A stretch of DNA of 64,000 bases from CAYJAY01 sp964370715. Its GTDB lineage: Bacteria; Bacillota; Clostridia; Oscillospirales; Ruminococcaceae. A model generated the notes under the pieces. It saw only the letters and a list, made by a program, of their open reading frames with translations, had not been told where the DNA came from and did not search any database. The position numbers were made by a program, and so were the translations under genes. The stretch is from assembly GCA_964370715.1 (NCBI GenBank), contig CAYJKJ010000001.1, positions 186,001 through 250,000 on the forward strand, read 5' to 3'. Below are positions 33,158-41,290 of the stretch, one piece after another. Positions within the stretch are counted from its first letter, which is position 1. Each line of letters opens with the position of its first letter.

Positions 33158-33231
33158 GCGAGCCTGTGTAATAAATCGAAATTCAAGTATGTTTGCTTGA
33201 TTTTGGATTAAAACACAGGCTCGCTGTTTTT
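33158..33231 (+). terminator. Terminator of the XRE gene
   Basis: 12-bp outer stem GCGAGCCTGTGT/ACACAGGCTCGC with a second internal stem and five T behind it. Confidence 0.85.
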
Positions 33232-33266
33232 GACTTGTTCAGCAAGCATTAAATAAAAAAAACCTA

Positions 33267-33295
33267 TTGACTATTGATATAGAACAATATAGAAT
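33267..33295 (+). promoter_or_regulatory. Promoter of the methylaspartate operon
   Basis: TTGACT (33267-33272), 17-bp spacer, TAGAAT (33290-33295), 46 bp before glmS. Confidence 0.7.
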
Positions 33296-33311
33296 ATAGT
33301 TATAGAACAAT
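33278..33311 (+). repeat. Direct repeat flanking the -10 of the methylaspartate promoter
   Basis: TATAGAACAAT occurs at 33278-33288 and again at 33301-33311, 23 bp (about two helical turns) apart, one copy in the spacer and one after the -10 element. This is the geometry of a two-site repressor operator. Confidence 0.5.
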
Positions 33312-33341
33312 TTTGTATTTTAAATAAAAACGGAGGATTCT

Positions 33342-33755
33342 ATGAGCAAAAAGAAATTGGTTATTGGAGTAATCGGCGCCGATGTCCACGCTGTCGGAAA
33401 CAAAATCCTTGATGCTGTTTTCACCGAGGAGGGCTTCGAGGTAATAAACCTTGGGGTCATGGTTTCTCAACAAGAATTTATCGAAGCCGCAATCGAAACG
33501 GCGGCAGACGCAATTATCGTATCGTCGCTATACGGGCATGGCGAGCTAGACTGTCGAGGGCTTCGTGGGAAGTGTGAGGAAATGGGGCTTTCGGGAATTT
33601 TGCTCTATGTTGGAGGCAACATCGTTGTTGGAAAACATCCCTTTGAAGAGGTTGAAAAGCGGTTTATTGCAATGGGCTTTGACAGAGCTTTCCCCCCGGG
33701 AACCGATCCGCAAATAACCGTCGACTTTTTAAGAAAAGATCTAGACATTAGCTAG
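33342..33755 (+). CDS. glmS: Glutamate mutase sigma (B12-binding) subunit
   Basis: Small subunit (137 residues) that carries coenzyme B12 for the carbon-skeleton rearrangement of L-glutamate to (2S,3S)-3-methylaspartate. The cobalamin motif DVHAVGNKIL (DxHxxG, histidine at residue 16, the lower cobalt ligand) and the SSLYGHGELD and GGNIVVGK loops are present. ATG at 33342 follows CGGAGG. First gene of the methylaspartate operon; the catalytic partner is glmE. Confidence 0.96.
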   Translation: MSKKKLVIGVIGADVHAVGNKILDAVFTEEGFEVINLGVMVSQQEFIEAAIETAADAIIVSSLYGHGELDCRGLRGKCEEMGLSGILLYVGGNIVVGKHPFEEVEKRFIAMGFDRAFPPGTDPQITVDFLRKDLDIS

Positions 33756-33775
33756 ATGTGTTAGGAGGTCTCTTT

Positions 33776-35167
33776 TTGGCTAACATACTTCTAATAGATT
33801 TCGGAAGCACCTACACAAAGGTCACGGTGGTAGACGATGTTCTAGAAACGATTGTAGCAACTGCCCAAAGCTTCACCACCGTTTTAACCGACGTTGGCGA
33901 AGGTCTTGAAAATGCGCTTAGCAAATTAACTAAATCGACAGGTTTGTTGCAGTTTGACAAAACGCTTGCTTGCTCTTCCGCCGCCGGCGGTCTTCGCATG
34001 ATGGCGTCTGGGCTTGTTCCGGAACTCACGGCTAAAGCCGCAAAGCTTGCAAGTCTTGGAGCTGGGGCAAAGCTTGTCAAAGTTTTTTCCTATCAACTAA
34101 CGGAACAGGATATCGAGGAGATCGACCAAAACCCGCCCGAAATTTTTTTGCTAGTAGGCGGAACGGACGGCGGAAACACCGATTGTATAATCCACAACGC
34201 AACTATGCTTAACACCAGCAAAAAAGATTTTCCGATCTTGATTTCGGGAAATCGAAACGCATCTACAAAATGTCGTGATATTTTGGGGCAAAAAGAAACA
34301 TATATCTGCGAAAATGTTATGCCAAAAATCGACGAGATAAACATAACCCCAACGCAGGAGAAAATCCGAGAGATTTTCTTAAAACGTATTGTTCATGCAA
34401 AAGGCTTAACCAAAACAGAAGCTCTTTTGTCCGACATAGTTATGCCAACCCCTGTCGCAGTGATGAGCGCAATTAAACTGCTTGGAACGGGGATTGAACG
34501 AGAACAAGATTATAAAGGTGTCGGCGAACTTATCGCAATAGATGTTGGCGGAGCGACAACCGATGTGTTTTCCGTTGGATATGGAACGCCAAAATCCGCT
34601 AACGTTATGTATAAAGGGCTTCCCGAGCCATATATCAAACGCACCGTTGAGGGCGACCTTGGCATGAGATACAGCGCACAGGGTGTTGCCGAAGCGGTAG
34701 GTGAACAATGGCTTTGCGACGTTGCTGAAATTGACCCAACAAAGCTTGACACAATGCTTTGTTCTCTTGTCGGAAACGAAGGGTATCTTCCAGACGAGCA
34801 AGATTTTGAAAAACTCGATTTTGCTCTTTGTTGCGGCGCTATACACATTGGGGTTTTGCGCCATGTCGGAACGCTTGAAACGGTCTACACTTCGTCGGGA
34901 ATGGCGTTTGTTCAAGAGGGTAAAGACCTAAGCGACGTTGAAACCGTTATATTCACCGGCGGCGCTTTGATACATGGAAAGCATCAAGACAGGATGGTTG
35001 CTTTTGCGGCCGCCGACGTTCAACAAAATCCGCTACTTAAAAAACATCTTAAACCAAACAACCCAAAAGCTTTAATCGATAAAAACTATATATTAGCAAG
35101 CATGGGTCTGCTTTCAAGACACAACCCAAAACTTGCGCTAACATTAATGAAAAAGGAATTGTTTTAA
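33776..35167 (+). CDS. glmL: GlmL/MutL-type glutamate mutase reactivase
   Basis: 463 residues of the actin-like ATPase fold. The phosphate loop IDFGSTYTKVTVVD is at the N-terminus, a second one at IAIDVGGATTDVFSV near residue 262 and the adenosine loop VIFTGGALIHGK near residue 400. MutL/GlmL is thought to keep or restore the B12 mutase in active form; it is conserved in methylaspartate operons. The TTG at 33776 lies seven bases behind a perfect AGGAGG, a better start than the GTG at 33758. It lies between glmS and glmE, with 20 bp and 1 bp gaps. Confidence 0.93.
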   Translation: MANILLIDFGSTYTKVTVVDDVLETIVATAQSFTTVLTDVGEGLENALSKLTKSTGLLQFDKTLACSSAAGGLRMMASGLVPELTAKAAKLASLGAGAKLVKVFSYQLTEQDIEEIDQNPPEIFLLVGGTDGGNTDCIIHNATMLNTSKKDFPILISGNRNASTKCRDILGQKETYICENVMPKIDEINITPTQEKIREIFLKRIVHAKGLTKTEALLSDIVMPTPVAVMSAIKLLGTGIEREQDYKGVGELIAIDVGGATTDVFSVGYGTPKSANVMYKGLPEPYIKRTVEGDLGMRYSAQGVAEAVGEQWLCDVAEIDPTKLDTMLCSLVGNEGYLPDEQDFEKLDFALCCGAIHIGVLRHVGTLETVYTSSGMAFVQEGKDLSDVETVIFTGGALIHGKHQDRMVAFAAADVQQNPLLKKHLKPNNPKALIDKNYILASMGLLSRHNPKLALTLMKKELF

Positions 35168-35168
35168 A

Positions 35169-36623
35169 ATGGAACTAAAAAACAAAAAGTGGTCGAGAGA
35201 CAAATTTGAAACGGTTAGAAAAGAAATTCTAGAGCATTGGCCGACAGGGAAAGACGTAGATATCGAACAAGGTTTTAAATATCATCAATCGATGCCGGAC
35301 AACAAGATTTTTTCAAAAAAATTAATCGATGCAAAACAAAAAGGAATAACGCTTGTTCAACCAAGAGCAGGGGTTGCGCTTATCGATAAACACGTTGAAC
35401 TTTTAAAACATCTTCAAGACCATGGCGAAGCGGATCTTTTGCCGACAACCGTCGACAGCTACACTCGACTTAACCGCTATGAAGATGCCCAAAAAGGAAT
35501 TGTCGAATCGATTAAAAACAACAAATCGATGTTAAACGGCTTTCCGGCGGTTAACCATGGAGTTTCGGGTTGTCGAGAGATAATCGATTCTATCGACACC
35601 CCCGTCCAGGTCAGACACGGCACACCCGATGCTAGGCTTTTAACCGAGATTACCTATGCAGGAGGGTTCACAAGCTATGAGGGCGGCGGCATTTCATACA
35701 ACATTCCATACGCAAAAAACGTGACACTCGAACAAACGATACTCGATTGGCAGTATGTAGACCGATTGACCGGCATATATGAAGAAGCCGGAATTTCTAT
35801 CAACCGTGAACCGTTTGGGCCGCTAACCGGAACGCTCGTCCCCCCTTGCATTTCCCATTCTGTCGCTATTTTAGAATCGCTTTTGGCGGCGGAACAGGGC
35901 GTTAAAAACATCACGGTTGGATATGGGCAATGCGGAAACTTGGTTCAAGACGTTGCGGCTATATCAACGCTTGAAAGCCTTACAAACGAATATCTTAAAA
36001 AACACGGCTTTGACGATGTTGTTGTCACAACGGTTCTCCATCAATGGATGGGAAGTTTTCCGCAAGACGAAGCGAAAGCGTTTAGCGTTATTTCGTGGGG
36101 TAGCGCCGTTGCGGCTCTCTCAAAGGTTACAAAAGTAATCGTTAAAACTCCGCACGAAGCGATGGGAATTCCGACAATGGAAGCAAACGCCCAAGGTTTA
36201 AGATGCACAAAACAGATGCTTTCGATGCTTAAAGAACAAGTTCTCAGCAACTCGGAACTTGATATAGAAAAACAAACTATCGCCGCCGAAACACGCTGCA
36301 TTGTTGATCGTTGTTTGGAACTCGGCGAAGGCGACGTCGCCGTTGGAACGGTGCGTGCATTCCAAACCGGAGCTATCGACGTTCCGTTTGCCCCCAGTAA
36401 ACACACCGCCGGAAAGATCCTCCCTGCTCGTGACAACGACGGCGCTATAAGAATTTTAAACCCCGGTAACGTCTACCTAACAAAAGAGCTTTTAGATTTT
36501 AACCGCAGTAAAATCGAAACACGTGCGAAATTTGAAAAACGAGATGCCACATTCCAGATGGTTATCGATGATGTATATGCAATAAGCAAGGGTAGCCTTG
36601 TTGGAAGACCAAGAAAAGTTTAA
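35169..36623 (+). CDS. glmE: Glutamate mutase epsilon (catalytic) subunit
   Basis: Catalytic subunit of glutamate mutase, 484 residues (family about 483). It binds glutamate and generates the radical with B12 held by glmS. Family blocks seen are QPRAGVALIDKHVELL, NHGVSGCREI, VRHGTPDARLL and EGGGISYNIPYAKNV. The ATG at 35169 directly follows the stop of glmL, implying coupled translation and equal output. Confidence 0.97.
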   Translation: MELKNKKWSRDKFETVRKEILEHWPTGKDVDIEQGFKYHQSMPDNKIFSKKLIDAKQKGITLVQPRAGVALIDKHVELLKHLQDHGEADLLPTTVDSYTRLNRYEDAQKGIVESIKNNKSMLNGFPAVNHGVSGCREIIDSIDTPVQVRHGTPDARLLTEITYAGGFTSYEGGGISYNIPYAKNVTLEQTILDWQYVDRLTGIYEEAGISINREPFGPLTGTLVPPCISHSVAILESLLAAEQGVKNITVGYGQCGNLVQDVAAISTLESLTNEYLKKHGFDDVVVTTVLHQWMGSFPQDEAKAFSVISWGSAVAALSKVTKVIVKTPHEAMGIPTMEANAQGLRCTKQMLSMLKEQVLSNSELDIEKQTIAAETRCIVDRCLELGEGDVAVGTVRAFQTGAIDVPFAPSKHTAGKILPARDNDGAIRILNPGNVYLTKELLDFNRSKIETRAKFEKRDATFQMVIDDVYAISKGSLVGRPRKV

Positions 36624-36641
36624 CGAAAGGTTCTAAATCAA

Positions 36642-37895
36642 ATGAAGATAATAGATGTTGTTTGTTCCCCCGGCAGAACAGGGTTTTTTTTCGATGACCA
36701 ACGTGCAATAAAAGCCGGCGCTCCCGCCAACGGCTCGGCATACGAAGGCAAACCCCAAACCGAAGGGTTCACCTCGATTAGACAAGCCGGTGAATCAATT
36801 TCGGTTATGCTAATTTTAGAAGATGGCCAGATTGCGTTTGGCGATTGTTGCGCCGTTCAATATAGCGGAGCGGGCGGCCGAGACCCGTTGTTTTTAGCTA
36901 AAGATTTTATCCCAATAATCGAAAACAATATTAAACCAAAACTTGTTGGGCAACAAGCAGATAGCTTCAAGCAGCTTTCGGAAGTTGTCGAAAACATAAC
37001 TATCGACGGCAAACGGCTTCACACCGCCATAAGATACGGCGTTTCACAAAGCATTTTAGATGCTGTTGCAAAATCTACAGGTCGAATAATGAGCCAAGTA
37101 ATCGCCGATGAATATGATTGCGAAATCTCCAAAAAACCTATACCGATATTTACGCAATCGGGTGATAGCCGCTATGACAATTCGGACAAGATGATTATTA
37201 AATGCGCAGAAGTTTTGCCACACGCACTTATAAACAACGTTAAAACTAAGCTTGGCGAAAACGGCGAACTTTTGGAGGGATATGTTAAATGGTTGCGAGA
37301 CAGGATAATAGAACTTCGAACCGCAGAAAGCTATAACCCTGTTCTACACATCGATGTATACGGAACTATTGGGCAGATTTTCGGCAACGAAAACTATGAG
37401 AAAATGGCGGAATACATCAAAAAACTTTCCGACATAGCCTCCCCTTTTAAGCTTCGCATCGAAGGGCCAATGGATGTTGAGGATCGAGAAAAACAGATGC
37501 TAGCGCTTAAAGCTATAACCGAGATTATCGACAAACAAGGCATAAATGCCGAGATAGTAGCGGATGAATGGTGCAACACGCTTGAAGATATCAAATATTT
37601 TGCCGACAACAAAGCCGGCCACATGGTTCAGATTAAAACGCCTGACCTTGGCGGAATTAGCAACACGGTTGAAGCGGTTTTATACTGCAAACAAAAAGGC
37701 ATCGGCGCATATCAAGGCGGAACCTGCAACGAGACCGACCGTTCGGCGCAAGTTTGCGTAGCGCTCGCCATGGCAACGAAGCCCGACCAGCTCTTGGCGA
37801 AACCCGGAATGGGCGTCGACGAAGGATATATGATAGTCTACAACGAGATGCAAAGAATAATTGCGCTTGATAACGCACTAAACCCGAAAGGATAG
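36642..37895 (+). CDS. mal: Methylaspartate ammonia-lyase
   Basis: Converts 3-methylaspartate to mesaconate and ammonia, the second step of the methylaspartate pathway. 417 residues of the enolase-superfamily fold. The catalytic lysine lies in VQIKTPDLGG near residue 331, metal ligands in HIDVYGT, RIEGPMD and VADEWCNT. The ammonia released links this operon to the nitrogen unit at 1-5 kb only by metabolism, not by gene order. 18 bp after glmE. Confidence 0.96.
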   Translation: MKIIDVVCSPGRTGFFFDDQRAIKAGAPANGSAYEGKPQTEGFTSIRQAGESISVMLILEDGQIAFGDCCAVQYSGAGGRDPLFLAKDFIPIIENNIKPKLVGQQADSFKQLSEVVENITIDGKRLHTAIRYGVSQSILDAVAKSTGRIMSQVIADEYDCEISKKPIPIFTQSGDSRYDNSDKMIIKCAEVLPHALINNVKTKLGENGELLEGYVKWLRDRIIELRTAESYNPVLHIDVYGTIGQIFGNENYEKMAEYIKKLSDIASPFKLRIEGPMDVEDREKQMLALKAITEIIDKQGINAEIVADEWCNTLEDIKYFADNKAGHMVQIKTPDLGGISNTVEAVLYCKQKGIGAYQGGTCNETDRSAQVCVALAMATKPDQLLAKPGMGVDEGYMIVYNEMQRIIALDNALNPKG

Positions 37896-37906
37896 GTTAT
37901 TTCACC

Positions 37907-39268
37907 ATGAAAAAAGAATACAAGATACTTTCAACTACCGCTATCTTAGGATATGGTTTTCCGATATCCTCGTTTGAAGAGGGCATGAAACGAAACCCCG
38001 ACCTTATCGCCGTTGATGCAGGCTCAACAGATCCAGGTCCCTATTACCTAGGCTCCGGAATATCGTTTACCGACCGAGGCGCCGTTAAACGTGACCTTGA
38101 AATCATGCTGGAAGCCGGAATTAAAAACAACATCCCTGTTGTGGTTGGGTCGTGTGGCGGAAGCGGAGCGAAACCACATCTCGATTGGTGCCGAGACATA
38201 GTTTTAGAGATTGCAAAAGAAAAACGCTTAAGTTTTAAACTAGCACTTATATATTCTGATTTTAGCAAACCTCAGATATTAAAAGCACTGGACGACGGAA
38301 AAATTTCGGAACTCGACCATGTTGAGCCGCTCACAAAACAAGATGTTGAACAAACTACACACATCGTCGGACAGATGGGTATCGAGCCGTTTATCGAGGC
38401 ATTGGAACAGGGCGCTGATGTTGTTCTTGCCGGCCGTGCGTATGACCCGGCGGTTTTCGCCGCCCCAGCTATTCGAAACGGCTATCCGAAAGGGCTTGCA
38501 ATCCACCTTGGAAAGATTTTGGAATGCGCTTCTATCTGTTGCAACCCGGGAAGCGGGTCGGACTGTATGTTTGGGTATCTCGGCGAAGACTATTTCAAGC
38601 TTGAACCGCTTAACCCGATAAGAAAATGCACAACCACGTCGGTAGCTGCACACACGCTTTATGAAAAAACCAATCCATATATCCTGCCGGGGCCCGGCGG
38701 TCATCTTGATCTTACCGAATGTGAGTTTATCCAAGACACCGACAACACCGTTATCGTTAAGGGTAGCCGTTTTATCGAAAACGAAAAAAACACCGTGAAG
38801 CTCGAGGGTGCAAAGTGTGTAGGCTTCCGAACGGTGTCGATAGCCGGAACTCGAGACCCAATTATGATCAACGGCATCGACAACATAATCGATGGCGTTA
38901 AAGAACGTGTTGCAGATAACTTTAAATCGAAAAACCTTGAATACCATCTCAACTTTACTATATATGGCAAAAACGGAGTTATGGCAGACCTTGAGCCAAA
39001 CCCGACCACCGACCAAAGCAAAGAGCTTGGCATAATAATCGAAGCTGTCGCAAACACGCAAGAAAACGCAGACACCATCTGCGCCTTTGCCAGATCAACG
39101 ATGCTCCACTACGGCTATGAGGGAAGAAAAGCGACGGCAGGAAACCTTGCGTTCCCCTATTCCCCAAGCGATTTCCATGCCGGCGAAGTGTATAATTTCA
39201 GCATATATCATCTTATTGAAACGAAACAAGATGAAACGTTGTTCCCGATAGAGATGCTTTCAATATAA
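37907..39268 (+). CDS. AtuA-like (DUF1446) protein of the methylaspartate operon
   Basis: 453 residues. N-terminal block ILGYGFPISSFEEGMKRNPDLIAVDAG (short form: LGYGFPISSFE) and the GSCGGSGAKPHLDW and VLAGRAYDPAVFAA motifs mark the acyclic terpene utilisation AtuA-like family. Relatives sit behind mal in many glutamate-fermenting organisms, but their reaction is not known to me. The next pathway step is hydration of mesaconate to citramalate, and no recognisable mesaconase is in the window, so a hydratase-type role with the DUF4387 partner is an attractive but unproven guess. Confidence 0.85.
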   Translation: MKKEYKILSTTAILGYGFPISSFEEGMKRNPDLIAVDAGSTDPGPYYLGSGISFTDRGAVKRDLEIMLEAGIKNNIPVVVGSCGGSGAKPHLDWCRDIVLEIAKEKRLSFKLALIYSDFSKPQILKALDDGKISELDHVEPLTKQDVEQTTHIVGQMGIEPFIEALEQGADVVLAGRAYDPAVFAAPAIRNGYPKGLAIHLGKILECASICCNPGSGSDCMFGYLGEDYFKLEPLNPIRKCTTTSVAAHTLYEKTNPYILPGPGGHLDLTECEFIQDTDNTVIVKGSRFIENEKNTVKLEGAKCVGFRTVSIAGTRDPIMINGIDNIIDGVKERVADNFKSKNLEYHLNFTIYGKNGVMADLEPNPTTDQSKELGIIIEAVANTQENADTICAFARSTMLHYGYEGRKATAGNLAFPYSPSDFHAGEVYNFSIYHLIETKQDETLFPIEMLSI

Positions 39269-39289
39269 AGTAGTAAAGGAATTAAAAAA

Positions 39290-39598
39290 ATGACAAAACT
39301 AACCGATGTTACAACCATCATACGAAGCAAAAACGCAGGGCCTTATGAACTCACCCTTGATATAATGTTCAAAGAACAAAGTGTTTTTGATATGTTTTGC
39401 GAAAAAAAGATAATAGATGAACAGCTTATCTGCAAGCTTTATAAAATCACCCCCGACAAGATTATTAGCATTGTCGAGTTTATGCCTGCGAAAGCTATCA
39501 AGATAACGATTAAACGCCCCATTAGTTCGGGCGCACTGGGTGAGACCGACGTATACGGAGCGCAACAACACGCTCCGCTTTTGGGGATTGAGTTTTGA
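39290..39598 (+). CDS. DUF4387 small protein
   Basis: 102 residues. The start KLTDVTTIIRSKNAGPYELTLDIMF and the end ISSGALGETDVYGAQQHAPLL (in parts: SGALGETDVYGAQQHAPLL) are typical of DUF4387, which goes with AtuA-like genes and is sometimes fused to them. It follows the AtuA-like gene by 21 bp and precedes the P-loop gene by 16 bp. Probably the second subunit of the AtuA-like enzyme. No function is established. Confidence 0.88.
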   Translation: MTKLTDVTTIIRSKNAGPYELTLDIMFKEQSVFDMFCEKKIIDEQLICKLYKITPDKIISIVEFMPAKAIKITIKRPISSGALGETDVYGAQQHAPLLGIEF

Positions 39599-39614
39599 GA
39601 AAGGAGAAGTCGTT

Positions 39615-40541
39615 ATGCAACAAGCGTTGGGCATTCGCCAAAACCATCTTTTCAGCGTGTATTTCGCACCAAGAGGAAGCGTGAGATTGTATGAGCTTGG
39701 AAACCAGATAGCTCAACAATATCTCACACCAACTGATCGTTTAATCGGATTAATCGGCGAGGCGGGTTCCGGAAAAAGTATGTTCATCAAAGGAATGTTT
39801 CCGGGGCTTGAGCTAACCAACGACGACGACGGTTTAAACGTTCGCCCTCTTCCCATTATGGATATCGATGAAGGCGGTTTTTTCAAACCGCACACCTACC
39901 ATCTTGATATACGGTTTGAAACGGGGTTTCATCAACTCTATGAACTAGCCGATGCAATTAATGCCGCAATAGCCGCCGGTCGGCGTGTTGTGGTGGAACA
40001 TTTCGAGCTTATCTATCCGATTTTAAATCGCAACGCAAATCTTTTGATAGGGGTTGGCGCAGAGATAATCGTCACACGGCCTACGATATTTGGACCCGAA
40101 CCGCAACCGATTGCAGACCGTGTTCATTCTACCGTTATATACCGAAAGATGGCGCATTCCGCCGAGGATCTTCTCGAGATTTTAATACCCAACGAAACGT
40201 TCACAACGTTTTCGCATGGCGATGTCCGACATGGATTTATTATTTCGTTCCCCGAAAAACCGAGTTTTGATATAAAAGAAATGGAACAAAAAGTGCTTGA
40301 CTATATATCAAAAGATATCTCAATTCAATACATCGATGAGAGACACATAAAAATCGGAGACATTGTCCACCCCTGCACCGGCCCTCGAACTCATGTTTGC
40401 TCTACAGGACAAATAGAACAGTTCCGTTTGCTAGACGAATTTTTCTATGACCAAAACACAAAGCAATATGTTTTGGTTGGTTTAGTTGGCGAAGAGATTA
40501 ACCGCAAAGAAGGCTATGATATAAACAAAGTTTTGTTGTAA
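39615..40541 (+). CDS. P-loop protein with AlaRS-type second additional domain
   Basis: 308 residues. The N-terminal half has a Walker A GEAGSGKS near residue 55 and an acidic MDIDEGGFF strand, then RRVVVEHFELIYPIL, a layout like uridine-kinase or phosphoribulokinase P-loop proteins. The C-terminal quarter (RHIKIGDIVHPCTGPRTHVC, then STGQIEQF) resembles the zinc-binding editing domain of alanyl-tRNA synthetase. Genes of this type lie at the end of methylaspartate operons in other Clostridia. ATG at 39615 follows AAAGGAG. The combination of an ATPase and a tRNA-editing-like domain in a catabolic operon is unexplained. Confidence 0.75.
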   Translation: MQQALGIRQNHLFSVYFAPRGSVRLYELGNQIAQQYLTPTDRLIGLIGEAGSGKSMFIKGMFPGLELTNDDDGLNVRPLPIMDIDEGGFFKPHTYHLDIRFETGFHQLYELADAINAAIAAGRRVVVEHFELIYPILNRNANLLIGVGAEIIVTRPTIFGPEPQPIADRVHSTVIYRKMAHSAEDLLEILIPNETFTTFSHGDVRHGFIISFPEKPSFDIKEMEQKVLDYISKDISIQYIDERHIKIGDIVHPCTGPRTHVCSTGQIEQFRLLDEFFYDQNTKQYVLVGLVGEEINRKEGYDINKVLL

Positions 40542-40556
40542 AAAAACTTAAAGAAA

Positions 40557-40627
40557 TAGAGCATATTTTGCAAAAATCCGTTACATTTAGGTTTTATAAA
40601 CCTTTAACGGAGGCAAAATATGCTCTA
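40557..40627. repeat. 71-bp nested palindrome between convergent genes
   Basis: Three stems in one axis: a perfect 15-bp outer stem (TAGAGCATATTTTGC, 40557-40571 with 40613-40627), CCGTT/AACGG (40578-40582 with 40606-40610) and AGGTTT/AAACCT (40589-40603). No T-run follows on the plus strand; on the minus strand it is followed by a T-rich stretch. It may serve as a two-way terminator, or be a small palindromic element. Confidence 0.6.
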
Positions 40628-40632
40628 TAAAA

Positions 40633-41169
40633 CTATCTATCAATTTTTTTAACAAACAGACTTCTAAAAAACCTACCCATAAATTTATCATATATCTTGA
40701 TAAATTCATCATATCCTATCGTTCCGCCAAACGACAGTATCTCCATATCAACGCCAACGAGCTTTGTATACATCCCGGTTTCGCAAAAGCCATTTTTAAT
40801 ATAGAAATTTTTTCGCCTGGTTTTTAAATCGTTGTCTTGTGAAGTCTCGTCGATCCTTTCGATTTCAAGGACTATCTTTTTTCCAATATATTGCTGTTTT
40901 AAAAGGTCGAGAGCCTTGCTTCCGTAACCTTTCGATCTCGCATTCCCATCAACCGCAAAATAATCAACAAGCACCGCTCCGCCAACAACTGCGTTGACAA
41001 AGAAACCAACCGGAATATCCCCATCTTTAATAACAAGTATCTCGCAAAGATTTTTCCTTTGCTTACGCAAAATAACAGAAAAAGGCTTTCTTTCCTCTAA
41101 AGGAAACGCCGACATATAAAGCGTTTTAACGAAACTGACAGTTGAACTGTCGAGCGGTGAGAGGTGCAT
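40633..41169 (-). CDS. GNAT-family acetyltransferase
   Basis: 178 residues with the GNAT acetyl-CoA binding loop GNARSKGYGSKALDLL near residue 80 and the FYIKNGFCETG segment near residue 126. The acceptor is unknown. It is a lone minus-strand gene between two plus-strand operons. ATG at 41169 follows AAAAGAGAAAC. There is an intact family fold and no sign of decay. Confidence 0.8.
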   Translation of the reverse strand: MHLSPLDSSTVSFVKTLYMSAFPLEERKPFSVILRKQRKNLCEILVIKDGDIPVGFFVNAVVGGAVLVDYFAVDGNARSKGYGSKALDLLKQQYIGKKIVLEIERIDETSQDNDLKTRRKNFYIKNGFCETGMYTKLVGVDMEILSFGGTIGYDEFIKIYDKFMGRFFRSLFVKKIDR

Positions 41170-41290
41170 ATTGTTTCTCTTTTCTTTAAATCATATAATT
41201 TTTTTATAATATCATTATACAATAGATTGAACCTTCTATCAATTATATGTTAAAATGAAATACAACTTCTATATAACAAGGTGTGTTTTT

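Noticed and set aside
33132..33341. A cobalamin riboswitch before the B12-dependent mutase operon
   Set aside because: Only a terminator hairpin, a promoter and a direct repeat were seen; no B12-box-like sequence and too little space.
38279..39061. A long minus-strand ORF (260 codons) antisense to the AtuA-like gene
   Set aside because: The plus-strand gene has clear family motifs and ribosome site; the antisense frame is a by-product of its codon pattern.
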